Notes under the pieces: generated by a model
What the model was told of the DNA's origin: nothing
Database searches by the model: none
The model's input: the letters and a program-made list of their open reading frames with translations, nothing else
Origin: RGIG6919 sp045531905
Lineage (GTDB): Bacteria; Bacillota; Clostridia; Lachnospirales; Lachnospiraceae
Direction: 5' to 3'
NCBI GenBank assembly: GCA_045531905.1
Contig: JAZSEY010000006.1
Coordinates: 62,001 to 126,000, forward strand
DNA length: 64,000 nt
Program-made: the position numbers and the translations under genes
Part shown: positions 1-9,327 of the stretch, piece after piece
Layout of the letters: the number at the start of each line of letters is the position of its first letter
How positions within the stretch are numbered: the first letter of the stretch is position 1

Positions 1-321
1 GATGAGGCTTCTATGGTAACAGGTTCCATCGGTATGTTGGCTTCTGCTTCATTAAATGAAACAAAGTTTGGTATGTATGAGCCAAGTGGTGGCTCGGCTC
101 CTGATATTGCAGGACAGAATAAGGCAAACCCAATTGCAACTGTTCTTTCTGCTGCAATGTTGCTTCGTTTCTCCTTAGATTTGGATGTGGAAGCAGATGC
201 TATTGAGAAGGCCGTGAAGCAGGTGCTGGTAGATGGCTATCGTACCTGTGATATCGTATCAGAGGGAACAACATTAGTAAGCTGTTCTGAGATGGGCGAT
301 TTGATTATTGAGAGAATTTAA
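1..321 (+). CDS. leuB: 3-isopropylmalate dehydrogenase, C-terminal part (cut by window edge)
   Basis: The reading frame is open from base 1, so the gene begins upstream of the window and only the last 106 residues are visible. They contain the LeuB/isocitrate dehydrogenase family signature EPSGGSAPDIAGQNKANP, which forms part of the NAD-binding site, followed by the usual helical C-terminus. LeuB oxidatively decarboxylates 3-isopropylmalate in leucine biosynthesis. ilvD starts 26 bases downstream behind a clear AAAGGAG site, so the two are probably co-transcribed in a branched-chain amino-acid operon. Isocitrate or tartrate dehydrogenase is the alternative family assignment, but the ilvD-ilvB context favours LeuB. 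Confidence 0.9.
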   Translation, partial: DEASMVTGSIGMLASASLNETKFGMYEPSGGSAPDIAGQNKANPIATVLSAAMLLRFSLDLDVEADAIEKAVKQVLVDGYRTCDIVSEGTTLVSCSEMGDLIIERI

Positions 322-347
322 TTTGTGACATAAAGGAGATAGATACT

Positions 348-2009
348 ATGAAGAGTGATAACGTAAAGACTGGTATGCAACAAGCGCCACATCGTTCTCT
401 GTTCAATGCATTAGGTATGACAGAAGAAGAGATGAAAAAACCTTTAGTTGGTATTGTATGTTCTTACAATGAGATTGTACCTGGACATATGAATTTAGAT
501 AAGATTGCTCAGGCAGTCAAGATGGGAGTTGCCATGGCAGGTGGTACTCCAATTATGTTCCCTGCAATTGCAGTCTGTGATGGTATTGCAATGGGACATA
601 TCGGTATGAAGTATTCTCTTGTCACAAGAGATTTAATTGCTGACTCTACAGAGTGTATGGCACTTGCTCATCAGTTTGATGCTTTGGTTATGATTCCAGA
701 CTGTGACAAGAATGTTCCTGGTCTTTTAATGGCAGCAGCAAGAGTAAATGTACCAACTGTATTTGTTTCAGGTGGTCCAATGCTTGCTGGTCGCGTAAAG
801 GGACATAAGACATCACTTTCTTCTATGTTTGAGGCAGTTGGTTCTTATGCAGCCGGCACCATGACAGAAGAAGATGTGAATGAATTTGAATGTAAGGCTT
901 GTCCTACCTGCGGTTCTTGCTCAGGTATGTACACAGCAAACTCTATGAACTGTTTAACAGAGGCACTTGGTATGGGTCTTCCTGGTAATGGAACAATCCC
1001 AGCGGTATATTCTGAAAGATTAAAACTTGCAAAGCATGCAGGTATGGCAGTTATGGAGATGTATAAAAAGAATATTCGTCCTCGTGACATTATCACAAAA
1101 GAGGCGATTATGAATGCACTGACAGTGGATATGGCACTTGGTTGTTCAACAAACTCTATGTTACATATCCCAGCTATTGCACATGAGATCGGTTTTGACT
1201 TCGATATTGCAATGGCAAATGAAGTGAGTGCAAGAACACCTAACCTTTGTCACTTAGCTCCAGCAGGTCCTACTTATATGGAAGATTTAAATGAAGCCGG
1301 CGGTGTATACGCAGTTATGAATCAACTTCGTGAGCAGGGTCTTCTCAATGAGGATTGTATGACTGTAACAGGTATGACAATTGGTGAGGCAGTCAAAGGT
1401 CATGTAAATAAGAATCCAGAGGTTATCAGAACCATGGATAATCCATATAGCACAACAGGTGGTCTTGCAGTATTAAAGGGTAACCTTGCTCCAGACGGTT
1501 CTGTTGTAAAGCGTTCTGCAGTCGTTGCTGAAATGATGCAGCATGAAGGTCCTGCAAGAGTATTTGAATGTGAAGAAGATGCCATTGCGGCAATCAAGGG
1601 TGGAAAGATTGTAGCAGGCGATGTTGTGGTAATTCGTTACGAGGGTCCAAAGGGTGGTCCTGGTATGAGAGAGATGTTAAATCCAACCTCGGCAATCGCA
1701 GGTATGGGACTTGGTTCTTCTGTAGCGTTGATTACAGATGGTCGTTTCTCAGGTGCCAGTCGTGGTGCTTCCATTGGTCATGTTTCTCCAGAAGCAGCAG
1801 TTGGCGGACCAATTGCATTGGTTGAAGAGGGAGATATTATTAGCATTGACATTGAGAATTGCAGTTTGAATCTTAAGGTTTCTGAAGAAGAGCTTGCTAA
1901 GAGAAAAGCAGCTTGGACTCCAAGAGAGCCAAAGGTTACAACAGGTTATCTTGCAAGATATGCAAAGATGGTAACATCAGGTAATAGAGGCGCAGTTCTT
2001 GAATTTTAA
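348..2009 (+). CDS. ilvD: Dihydroxy-acid dehydratase
   Basis: A 553-residue protein of normal IlvD length. It dehydrates 2,3-dihydroxy-isovalerate and 2,3-dihydroxy-3-methylvalerate to the 2-keto acids in valine and isoleucine synthesis, using an iron-sulfur cluster. Visible signatures are DCDKNVPG with Cys119 and the cysteine cluster CPTCGSCSGM (Cys185, 188, 191), plus the C-terminal GRFSGASRGASIGHVSPEA block. The 6-phosphogluconate dehydratase Edd is a paralogous family, but the leuB-ilvD-ilvB order supports IlvD. An AAAGGAG ribosome site precedes the ATG, and ilvB follows after 58 bases. Confidence 0.96.
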   Translation: MKSDNVKTGMQQAPHRSLFNALGMTEEEMKKPLVGIVCSYNEIVPGHMNLDKIAQAVKMGVAMAGGTPIMFPAIAVCDGIAMGHIGMKYSLVTRDLIADSTECMALAHQFDALVMIPDCDKNVPGLLMAAARVNVPTVFVSGGPMLAGRVKGHKTSLSSMFEAVGSYAAGTMTEEDVNEFECKACPTCGSCSGMYTANSMNCLTEALGMGLPGNGTIPAVYSERLKLAKHAGMAVMEMYKKNIRPRDIITKEAIMNALTVDMALGCSTNSMLHIPAIAHEIGFDFDIAMANEVSARTPNLCHLAPAGPTYMEDLNEAGGVYAVMNQLREQGLLNEDCMTVTGMTIGEAVKGHVNKNPEVIRTMDNPYSTTGGLAVLKGNLAPDGSVVKRSAVVAEMMQHEGPARVFECEEDAIAAIKGGKIVAGDVVVIRYEGPKGGPGMREMLNPTSAIAGMGLGSSVALITDGRFSGASRGASIGHVSPEAAVGGPIALVEEGDIISIDIENCSLNLKVSEEELAKRKAAWTPREPKVTTGYLARYAKMVTSGNRGAVLEF

Positions 2010-2031
2010 TGGATAAATAGGCTACAAGGTA

Positions 2032-2047
2032 GTTATTCCAGAATAAC
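2032..2047. promoter_or_regulatory. Short perfect inverted repeat before ilvB
   Basis: GTTATTC and GAATAAC are separated by CA in the 58-base ilvD-ilvB gap, ending 20 bases before the ilvB ATG. The two-base centre is too tight for an RNA hairpin with all pairs formed, so a dimeric protein operator is as likely as an RNA element. No U-tract follows. The function is unknown. Confidence 0.3.
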
Positions 2048-2067
2048 ATATGTAAGGAGATTAAAAC

Positions 2068-3750
2068 ATGAAACAGTTAACAGGTTCTGAAATCGTAATT
2101 GAGTGTCTGAAGGAGCAGGGTGTTGATACCGTATTCGGATACCCAGGCGGTACTATTTTGAACGTTTATGACGCTTTATATAAGCACAGTGATGAAATTA
2201 CACATTACTTAACCTCTCATGAGCAGGGTGCATCTCATGCAGCAGATGGTTATGCAAGAGCAACTGGTAAGGTTGGTGTATGTATGGCAACCAGTGGTCC
2301 TGGTGCAACGAACTTAGTGACTGGTATTGCTACAGCATACATGGATTCCATTCCAATGGTAGCAATTACCGCAAACGTAGGTGTAAGCTTACTTGGTAAG
2401 GACAGTTTCCAGGAGGTTGACATTGCCGGTGTTGTAATGCCAATCACAAAGCACAGCTTCATTGTAAAGAATGTACATGAGTTAGCGTCTACAATCAGAC
2501 GTGCATTTAAGATTGCACAGACTGGAAGACCTGGCCCTGTATTGGTTGATATTACAAAGGATGTTACAGCAAATGTTGCTGACTTTGAGCCAATGGAGCC
2601 AGAGAAGATTGAAAGAGTAACAGATATGTTAGAGGATTCAGACTTAGAAACTGTTGCTAAGTTGATTGAGAAGTCCAAGAAACCATTTATCATTGTTGGT
2701 GGTGGTGTAACAGCAGCTGGTGCATACAAGCAGTTCAGAGCATTTGCAAAGAAGGTAAATGCACCTGTATGTGACACTTTAATGGGCAAGGGCTGTTTTG
2801 ATGGCAACGACCCAATGTACACAGGTATGATTGGTATGCACGGTACAAAGGCTTCTAACTTTGGTGTTACAAAGTCAGACTTATTAATCGTTGTTGGTGC
2901 AAGATTCTCTGACCGTGTAATCGGTAATGCAAGCAAATTTGCAAATGGTGCGAAGATTGTACACATTGATGTAGATAGCGCAGAGATTAACAAGAATATA
3001 ATGGTAGATGCAAGCATTATTGGCGATGCAAGAGTTGTATTAGAAAAGTTAACTAACATGATTGACCAGAAGGACAACAAAGATTGGGTAGAAGAAGTTA
3101 TGGATTTAAAGAAACAGTATCCATCTTCTTATCCAGATGATATTTTAACCGGACCAACTGCAATTCAGAAAATTTATGAATTGACAAAGGGTGAAGCAAT
3201 TATTACTACAGATGTAGGTCAGCATCAGATGTGGGCAGCACAGTGCTACAAGTATGATGAGCCACGTAAACTCTTGACCTCTGGTGGTCTTGGTACTATG
3301 GGATATGGCTTAGGTGCTTGTATTGGTGCTAAGATTGCTTGTCCTGATAAGACTGTTATCAATATTGCAGGTGACGGATGTTTCCGTATGAATATGAATG
3401 AGATTGCAACTGCTGTACGTTACAATGTTCCAATTATTCAGGTTGTAATTAACAATCACGTACTTGGTATGGTAAGACAGTGGCAGACATTGTTCTATGA
3501 GAAGCGTTACTCAAATACAATTTTAAATGACCCTACAGACTTTGTGAAGTTAGCTGAGGCAATGGGTGCTGATGGCTACCGTGCAACAACAGTCGAGGAG
3601 TTTGAAGATGCTATGAAGAAGGCACTTAAGGCTGGTAAGCCAGTTGTAATTGATTGCCAGATTGACCAGGATGACAAGGTATGGCCAATGGTAGCAGCAG
3701 GACAGCCAATTGATACTTGCTTCGAGCAGAGCGATTTAGATAATAAGTAA
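2068..3750 (+). CDS. ilvB: Acetolactate synthase, large (catalytic) subunit
   Basis: A 560-residue ThDP-dependent enzyme condensing pyruvate with pyruvate or 2-ketobutyrate, the first common step of branched-chain amino-acid synthesis. The N-terminal Pyr domain has the catalytic Glu in SHEQGASHAADGYAR, the central FAD-type domain follows, and the C-terminal ThDP domain carries GDGCFRMNMNE...NN, the Mg-ThDP motif. No small regulatory subunit (ilvN) or ilvC lies next to it; serC follows after 27 bases. It could be a catabolic acetolactate synthase, but the gene order leuB-ilvD-ilvB argues for the biosynthetic type. Confidence 0.93.
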   Translation: MKQLTGSEIVIECLKEQGVDTVFGYPGGTILNVYDALYKHSDEITHYLTSHEQGASHAADGYARATGKVGVCMATSGPGATNLVTGIATAYMDSIPMVAITANVGVSLLGKDSFQEVDIAGVVMPITKHSFIVKNVHELASTIRRAFKIAQTGRPGPVLVDITKDVTANVADFEPMEPEKIERVTDMLEDSDLETVAKLIEKSKKPFIIVGGGVTAAGAYKQFRAFAKKVNAPVCDTLMGKGCFDGNDPMYTGMIGMHGTKASNFGVTKSDLLIVVGARFSDRVIGNASKFANGAKIVHIDVDSAEINKNIMVDASIIGDARVVLEKLTNMIDQKDNKDWVEEVMDLKKQYPSSYPDDILTGPTAIQKIYELTKGEAIITTDVGQHQMWAAQCYKYDEPRKLLTSGGLGTMGYGLGACIGAKIACPDKTVINIAGDGCFRMNMNEIATAVRYNVPIIQVVINNHVLGMVRQWQTLFYEKRYSNTILNDPTDFVKLAEAMGADGYRATTVEEFEDAMKKALKAGKPVVIDCQIDQDDKVWPMVAAGQPIDTCFEQSDLDNK

Positions 3751-3777
3751 GATTGTAAATTAGAGGAGGATATAAAA

Positions 3778-4863
3778 ATGGCTAGAGTATTTAATTTTTC
3801 AGCAGGACCATCTGTATTACCAGAGGTTGTATTAAAGCAGGCAGCAGAGGAGATGTTAGATTATAACGGAACCGGCATGAGCGTAATGGAGATGAGCCAT
3901 CGTTCAAAGGCTTTCGAGGAAATTATCCAGACTGCTGAGCAGGATTTGAGAGATTTATTAGAGATTCCTGATAATTATAAGGTATTATTCTTACAGGGTG
4001 GTGCTTCACAGCAGTTCGCTGCAGTACCTATGAACTTAATGAAGAATAAGGTAGCTGATTACATTATTACTGGTCAGTGGGCAAAGAAGGCATATGAGGA
4101 GGCAAAGTTATACGGTGATGCACGTGCTATCGCTTCATCAGCTGACAAGACATTCTCATATATTCCAGATTGTTCAGATCTTCCTATTTCAGAAGATGCA
4201 GATTATGTATATATCTGCCACAACAACACTATTTATGGTACAACATTTAAGGAGTTACCAAATACAAAGGGCAAATTATTAGTAGCTGATATGTCATCTG
4301 ATATTTTATCACAGCCGGTAGATGTGTCTAAGTATGGTATGATTTACTTTGGTGTTCAGAAGAACGTAGGTCCTGCAGGTGTTGTAATTGCAATTATCCG
4401 TGAGGATTTAATTACAGATGATGTACTTCCAGGTACACCAACTATGTTAAAGTATAAGACACAGGCTGATAATGATTCTCTTTACAACACACCACCAGCA
4501 TACGGCATTTACATTTGTGGTAAGGTATTCAAGTGGTTAAAAGAGATGGGCGGCTTAAAGGCAATGCAGATTCATAATGAGAAGAAGGCTGCTATCCTTT
4601 ATGATTTCCTTGATGAGAGTAAGATGTTCAAGGGTACAGTTGAGAAGAAGGATCGCTCTTTGATGAACGTTCCATTCGTAACATGCGATGCGGATTTGGA
4701 TGCTAAGTTTGTGAAGGAAGCAACTGCTGCCGGTTTTGTGAACTTAAAGGGTCACAGAAGCGTAGGTGGTATGCGTGCAAGTATCTACAACGCAATGCCA
4801 ATCGAAGGTGTTGAGAAGTTAGTAGAGTTTATGAAGAAATTTGAAGCTGAGAACACAAAATAA
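3778..4863 (+). CDS. serC: Phosphoserine aminotransferase
   Basis: A 361-residue class V PLP-dependent aminotransferase that converts 3-phosphohydroxypyruvate and glutamate to 3-phosphoserine. The start NFSAGPSVLPEVVLKQA is typical of SerC, and the PLP lysine is Lys195 in YFGVQKNVGPAG. GHRSVGGMRASIYNAMP near the C-terminus is the phosphate-binding region. A GAGGAGG site precedes the ATG. serA follows after 40 bases, so the first two serine-pathway enzymes are adjacent. Confidence 0.96.
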   Translation: MARVFNFSAGPSVLPEVVLKQAAEEMLDYNGTGMSVMEMSHRSKAFEEIIQTAEQDLRDLLEIPDNYKVLFLQGGASQQFAAVPMNLMKNKVADYIITGQWAKKAYEEAKLYGDARAIASSADKTFSYIPDCSDLPISEDADYVYICHNNTIYGTTFKELPNTKGKLLVADMSSDILSQPVDVSKYGMIYFGVQKNVGPAGVVIAIIREDLITDDVLPGTPTMLKYKTQADNDSLYNTPPAYGIYICGKVFKWLKEMGGLKAMQIHNEKKAAILYDFLDESKMFKGTVEKKDRSLMNVPFVTCDADLDAKFVKEATAAGFVNLKGHRSVGGMRASIYNAMPIEGVEKLVEFMKKFEAENTK

Positions 4864-4903
4864 TTGTGAACAGTATCAAGTGTATAAAAGGAGAGAATTT
4901 GAG

Positions 4904-6067
4904 ATGACAAAGATTAATTGCTTAAATCCAATTGCTGCTTGCGGTATGGATTTGTTTTCAGATGCGTATACTGTAGTTGATGATTTTAATGAGGCTGAGG
5001 CTGTATTAGTTAGAAGTGCAGCGATGCATGATTTAGAACTTTCTGATAATTTGGTAGCTGTTGCAAGAGCAGGTGCCGGTGTCAACAACATTCCTTTAGA
5101 TAAGTGTGCAGAAGCAGGTGTTGTAGTATTTAATACTCCTGGTGCCAACGCAAATGGTGTAAAGGAGCTTGTTGTTTGTGGTCTTTTATTAGCTTCCAGA
5201 GATTTGATGGGTGGTTATTCTTGGGTAAAGGAAAATGCCACAGAAGCTGACCTTGCAAAGATGGTAGAGAAGCAGAAGAGCAAGTACGCAGGCCGTGAGG
5301 TTATGGGCAAGAAGCTTGGTGTTATTGGTCTTGGTGCTATCGGTGCCAGAGTTGCAAATGTTGCATTGCATTTAGGAATGGATGTATATGGTTATGACCC
5401 ATTTGTATCTGTTGATGCTGCTTGGAGCTTGTCTCGTCAGGTTAAGCACATTACAAATGTAGAAGACATTTACAGAGAGTGTGATTACATTACTGTTCAT
5501 GTACCTGCTTTAAAGGATACAACAGGAATGATTAACAAAGACGCATTCGCACTGATGAAGGATGGCGTTAAGATTTTGAATTTCTCAAGAGATATTCTTG
5601 TAAATGATGATGATATGATTGAGGCACTTGCTTCCGGTAAGGTTGCAAAGTATGTAACAGACTTCCCAAATGCAAAGATTGCAGGCGTTGACAATGTTGT
5701 TACATTACCACACTTAGGTGCTTCTACAGAAGAGTCAGAAGATAACTGTGCAATTATGGCTGTTAAGCAAATTCGTGATTACATTGAAAATGGTAACATC
5801 AAGAATTCTGTAAACTATCCAGCTTGCGATGCAGGTATTTGTCAGACTGCAGCCAGAGTTTGTATCTGCCACAAGAATATTCCTGATATGCTTACTAGAT
5901 TTACAGGTGTATTCTCTAAGAAGGGCATCAATATTGCAGACATGGTAAGTAAGTCTAGAGGCGATTGGGCTTATACAATTTTAGATATTGCTGAGACTGT
6001 AGATGATGAAAGCAAAGCAGCTTTAGCGGCAGTAGAAGGTGTTGTTAAGGTTCGTGTAATTGCTTAA
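4904..6067 (+). CDS. serA: D-3-phosphoglycerate dehydrogenase (short form with ACT-like tail)
   Basis: The ATG at 4904 is chosen because AAAAGGAGAG lies 8-16 bases before it; the frame is open further upstream but has no ribosome site there. The 387-residue product has the 2-hydroxyacid dehydrogenase fold with the NAD-binding motif GVIGLGAIGARVA, the catalytic Arg in NFSRDILV and the catalytic His in LPHLGAST. The last 75 residues resemble an ACT regulatory domain, suggesting serine feedback. It oxidises 3-phosphoglycerate to 3-phosphohydroxypyruvate. The length of about 387 residues is shorter than the E. coli and B. subtilis types. Confidence 0.93.
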   Translation: MTKINCLNPIAACGMDLFSDAYTVVDDFNEAEAVLVRSAAMHDLELSDNLVAVARAGAGVNNIPLDKCAEAGVVVFNTPGANANGVKELVVCGLLLASRDLMGGYSWVKENATEADLAKMVEKQKSKYAGREVMGKKLGVIGLGAIGARVANVALHLGMDVYGYDPFVSVDAAWSLSRQVKHITNVEDIYRECDYITVHVPALKDTTGMINKDAFALMKDGVKILNFSRDILVNDDDMIEALASGKVAKYVTDFPNAKIAGVDNVVTLPHLGASTEESEDNCAIMAVKQIRDYIENGNIKNSVNYPACDAGICQTAARVCICHKNIPDMLTRFTGVFSKKGINIADMVSKSRGDWAYTILDIAETVDDESKAALAAVEGVVKVRVIA

Positions 6068-6111
6068 TAAGATTGACTATATAGAATTTTAATATACAGA
6101 GGAGTATTGTG

Positions 6112-7203
6112 ATGAGCGAGAAGTTAAAGGTAGGTATCCTTGGTGGTACTGGTATGGTAGGACAGAGATTTATAGCATTGTTGGAGAATCATCCTTGGTT
6201 TGAGGTTGTGACAATTGCAGCATCTCCAAGAAGTGCAGGAAAGACATATGCTGAGGCTGTAGGTGATAGATGGAAAATGGATACACCAATGCCTGAGGCT
6301 GTTAAAAACATTGTTGTTCGCAACGTAAATGAAGTAGAAGAAGTTGCTGCTACAGTAGATTTTGTATTTTCTGCTGTGGATATGTCTAAGGACGAAATTA
6401 AGGCAATTGAGGATGCTTACGCAAAGACAGAGACACCTGTTGTTTCTAACAATTCCGCGCATAGATGGACACCTGATGTACCAATGGTTGTGCCAGAAAT
6501 CAACCCAGATCATATGAAGGTAATTGATTACCAGAAGAAGAGACTTGGTACTACAAGAGGTTTTGTGGCTGTTAAGCCGAACTGTTCTATTCAGAGTTAT
6601 GCTCCAGTATTAACTGCATGGAAGGAATTTGAGCCATATGAGGTAGTTGCTACTACTTATCAGGCAATTTCCGGTGCAGGAAAGACCTTTAAGGATTGGC
6701 CAGAAATGGTTGGAAATATTATTCCATTTATCGGTGGTGAAGAAGAGAAATCAGAGAAAGAGCCACTTCGTATTTGGGGACATATTGATGAGGAGCAGGG
6801 TGTAATCGTACCTGCTGAGTCACCGGTTATTACATGTCAGTGTATCCGTGTTCCTGTATTAAATGGTCATACAGCTGCAGTATTTGTTAAGTTCAAAAAG
6901 AACCCAACAAAGGAGCAGTTAATTGAAAAGTTATTAGCATTCAAGGGTGTGCCACAGGAATTAGAACTTCCAAGTGCACCAAAGCAGTTCATTCAGTATC
7001 TTGAAGAGGACAATCGTCCACAGGTTACTGCTGATGTTGATTTTGAGAACGGCATGGGAATCAGTGTAGGACGTATTCGTGAGGATCATGTTTATGATTG
7101 GAAATTTGTAGGACTTTCACACAATACAGTTCGTGGTGCTGCCGGTGGTGCAGTACTTTGTGCAGAGTTATTAAAGGCACAGGGATATATTACTAAGAAA
7201 TAA
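6112..7203 (+). CDS. asd: Aspartate-semialdehyde dehydrogenase (archaeal/fungal-type)
   Basis: The 363-residue protein starts at the ATG at 6112; the GTG just before it is too close to the AGAGGAG site. Features are the Rossmann motif GILGGTGMVGQRF, the catalytic cysteine Cys158 in KPNCSIQSY, and a second-domain His in the RVPVLNGHTAAV segment. It reduces aspartyl phosphate to aspartate semialdehyde, the branch point to lysine, threonine and methionine. The sequence resembles the archaeal/fungal subfamily more than the E. coli one. It lies 44 bases after serA. Confidence 0.93.
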   Translation: MSEKLKVGILGGTGMVGQRFIALLENHPWFEVVTIAASPRSAGKTYAEAVGDRWKMDTPMPEAVKNIVVRNVNEVEEVAATVDFVFSAVDMSKDEIKAIEDAYAKTETPVVSNNSAHRWTPDVPMVVPEINPDHMKVIDYQKKRLGTTRGFVAVKPNCSIQSYAPVLTAWKEFEPYEVVATTYQAISGAGKTFKDWPEMVGNIIPFIGGEEEKSEKEPLRIWGHIDEEQGVIVPAESPVITCQCIRVPVLNGHTAAVFVKFKKNPTKEQLIEKLLAFKGVPQELELPSAPKQFIQYLEEDNRPQVTADVDFENGMGISVGRIREDHVYDWKFVGLSHNTVRGAAGGAVLCAELLKAQGYITKK

Positions 7204-7249
7204 TTGCTTGTAGTGTATGCATTGTAACCATGTAAAAGGAGGGGCTGAT

Positions 7250-9283
7250 ATGTGTAAGCGAATGTTTGCTATCTTACTATCATTGATATTATGTTTTCAG
7301 ATGGTATTTGCAGGAGTACCTGTTGTCTATGCCGATGATGTGGACGCTGTTTATGGATTGGATAATCCTGATATAAACGATAACGGGTATACTTTTGATT
7401 GTGTTTACTTTGGTTCATATCCACAATCTCTAAAAGCAGGGGCAAAAGTAGGTTCTCAGAATCTAACTGATTATAACGTAGAACCTATTAAGTGGCGCGT
7501 TATAGACATACAAGGAAATCATGCAATGTTGGTCAGTGACCAGGTTCTGGACATTGCCACATTTGGGAGCGACACATATGAAATAAAATGGTCCAACAGT
7601 CAGCTTCGTAGTTGGTTGAACGGTTACAGTGCCAGTTATAATTTTGATGGTGTTGATTATCAAAGTCAAAATTTCATCAATACAGCATTTACCAGTGATG
7701 AGGCTGCTGCGATTGTTCCATACGATTATGTTGACAGTGATTTTATAGTAACTGATTCTTCAACAGATAAAATCAATGTATGGTCTACAAATGGAGCCTG
7801 TGGTGAATGGTGGAGTGAGGTCATGGATGAACACATGTCTTTGGAACGTATCAAAACAGATTATGCATGTTCCGGTGGAACCGTGAAAACTCCAACAGAT
7901 GGTTATTATTCAGATTGGTGGTATGCGGAAGGTTTTGTTTATGATAATACGAGAGATAGTTCATCTGGAAATAATAGAGAATGTCGTGATGCATTTTCAG
8001 GTGTTTGTCCTATGATTGTGCTGGATTTAACCAAGACAAATGTATGGACCAAAGCCGAAAGTGTAACTGTCAATGATTATTATTACTACCAATATTCTGA
8101 TAAGACTTCAGTAAGTAACCCGGTAATCGGTGCAGATGGTTCCGTACAGTATGATTGCGTTTACTTTGGAAATTATCCACAAACCTTGATAGATTCAGCA
8201 AACGAGGGCTCTACCAATGAAGCGGATTATGCTGTTGAGCCAATTATGTGGCGCGTGTTGGAAGTAAAGAATAACAAGGCTTTATTGGTGGCGGATTCTA
8301 TTTTGGATGTGAGATCTTTGTCTGAAGCAGACACTGCGTATAGTTTTGCATGGAAGTATAGTGAAATTCGAAGCTGGTTAAATGGATATGGAAAGAAATC
8401 CAATAATGCAAAGATAGATTATTCCAAAGATTGTTTTTTGAAAAAAGCATTTAATTCCAAAGAACGGAAAGCCATTGTGAAAACAAAATTGAAGAATAGT
8501 GATAATCCTGTATATCTTACGGATTGTGGTCCAAATACAACAGACAAGATATTCTTATTATCCTTTAATGATGTTACAAATAAAAAATATGGTTTCTTAC
8601 CATATAACAAAAATTCTGTATTAGACGGCGATTATTCCGAGTTTGATTATGCAAGAATGCGAAAGCAAACAAGTTTTGCAGAGAGTGCTAGACAAGATCT
8701 CTCTCAAAATCCATGGGCTCTTAGATCGGTAGGCGGACAATCGAGTAATTATGCTTTTGTAGAAGGGTTAGGCAAGGTTTCTGCTCACGGAAGATGTGTT
8801 GCTGTACAGTTTGGAATATGTCCGGCAGTTACACTGGATCTGACCAAGACAAATTGTTGGAGTTATGCAGGTACTGTAACAACAAGACCACCTGAATCAA
8901 GTATTTGTAAGCATAGTTATGAGACAAAGAAAATAATAGCTGAAGCTGTGAATTCAGAACCTAATGATAATTTAGATTGCATAGGTGGCTCCATTAAAAT
9001 TTGCAAGTATTGTCATCATGTAAAGTCAGCAACAAAGTATTATGGACGTGTCACCATTGCACTAGGTAAAAAATCATATAAGTATTTCTACAAATATACT
9101 GGAAAAAATATTAAACCAAAGGTAATCGTATATGATGGCTTTGGAAAGAAGTTAAAAAAAGGAAAAGATTATACCGTTTCTTATGAAAAGAAATGTAAAA
9201 AGAAGGGTACTCATAAGGTGAAGATTAAATTCAAAGGCCGATTCAAAGGTACTTTATATGCAACTTATGAAATAATAAAATAG
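7250..9283 (+). CDS. Secreted protein with two DUF6273-like modules and a C-terminal Ig-like repeat
   Basis: The start at 7250 follows AAAGGAGGGG; the 677-residue product begins with a signal peptide (MCKRMFAILLSLILCFQMVF, cleavage probably near VYA-DD). Two homologous modules follow, each opening with DCVYFG(S/N)YPQ and containing EPI(K/M)WRV, a LRSWLNG or IRSWLNG segment, an acidic AF(T/N)S block and a closing LDLTKTN(V/C)W. The modules cover about residues 35-270 and 290-550. The last 60 residues, with YTGKNIKPKVIVYDG and GKDYTVSY, look like a bacterial Ig-like repeat, and the tail is lysine rich. No LPXTG anchor is present. Function is unknown; a cell-surface or sugar-binding role is a guess. 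Confidence 0.8.
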   Translation: MCKRMFAILLSLILCFQMVFAGVPVVYADDVDAVYGLDNPDINDNGYTFDCVYFGSYPQSLKAGAKVGSQNLTDYNVEPIKWRVIDIQGNHAMLVSDQVLDIATFGSDTYEIKWSNSQLRSWLNGYSASYNFDGVDYQSQNFINTAFTSDEAAAIVPYDYVDSDFIVTDSSTDKINVWSTNGACGEWWSEVMDEHMSLERIKTDYACSGGTVKTPTDGYYSDWWYAEGFVYDNTRDSSSGNNRECRDAFSGVCPMIVLDLTKTNVWTKAESVTVNDYYYYQYSDKTSVSNPVIGADGSVQYDCVYFGNYPQTLIDSANEGSTNEADYAVEPIMWRVLEVKNNKALLVADSILDVRSLSEADTAYSFAWKYSEIRSWLNGYGKKSNNAKIDYSKDCFLKKAFNSKERKAIVKTKLKNSDNPVYLTDCGPNTTDKIFLLSFNDVTNKKYGFLPYNKNSVLDGDYSEFDYARMRKQTSFAESARQDLSQNPWALRSVGGQSSNYAFVEGLGKVSAHGRCVAVQFGICPAVTLDLTKTNCWSYAGTVTTRPPESSICKHSYETKKIIAEAVNSEPNDNLDCIGGSIKICKYCHHVKSATKYYGRVTIALGKKSYKYFYKYTGKNIKPKVIVYDGFGKKLKKGKDYTVSYEKKCKKKGTHKVKIKFKGRFKGTLYATYEIIK

Positions 9284-9327
9284 ACTGCCAGTCTTTATGA
9301 AACTATGTTCTAGGAGGAATATGAATA

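Noticed and set aside
2250..3080. Long open frame on the minus strand (276 codons)
   Set aside because: It lies wholly inside ilvB in antisense, has no ribosome site or recognisable motif, and its composition is explained by the codon use of ilvB.
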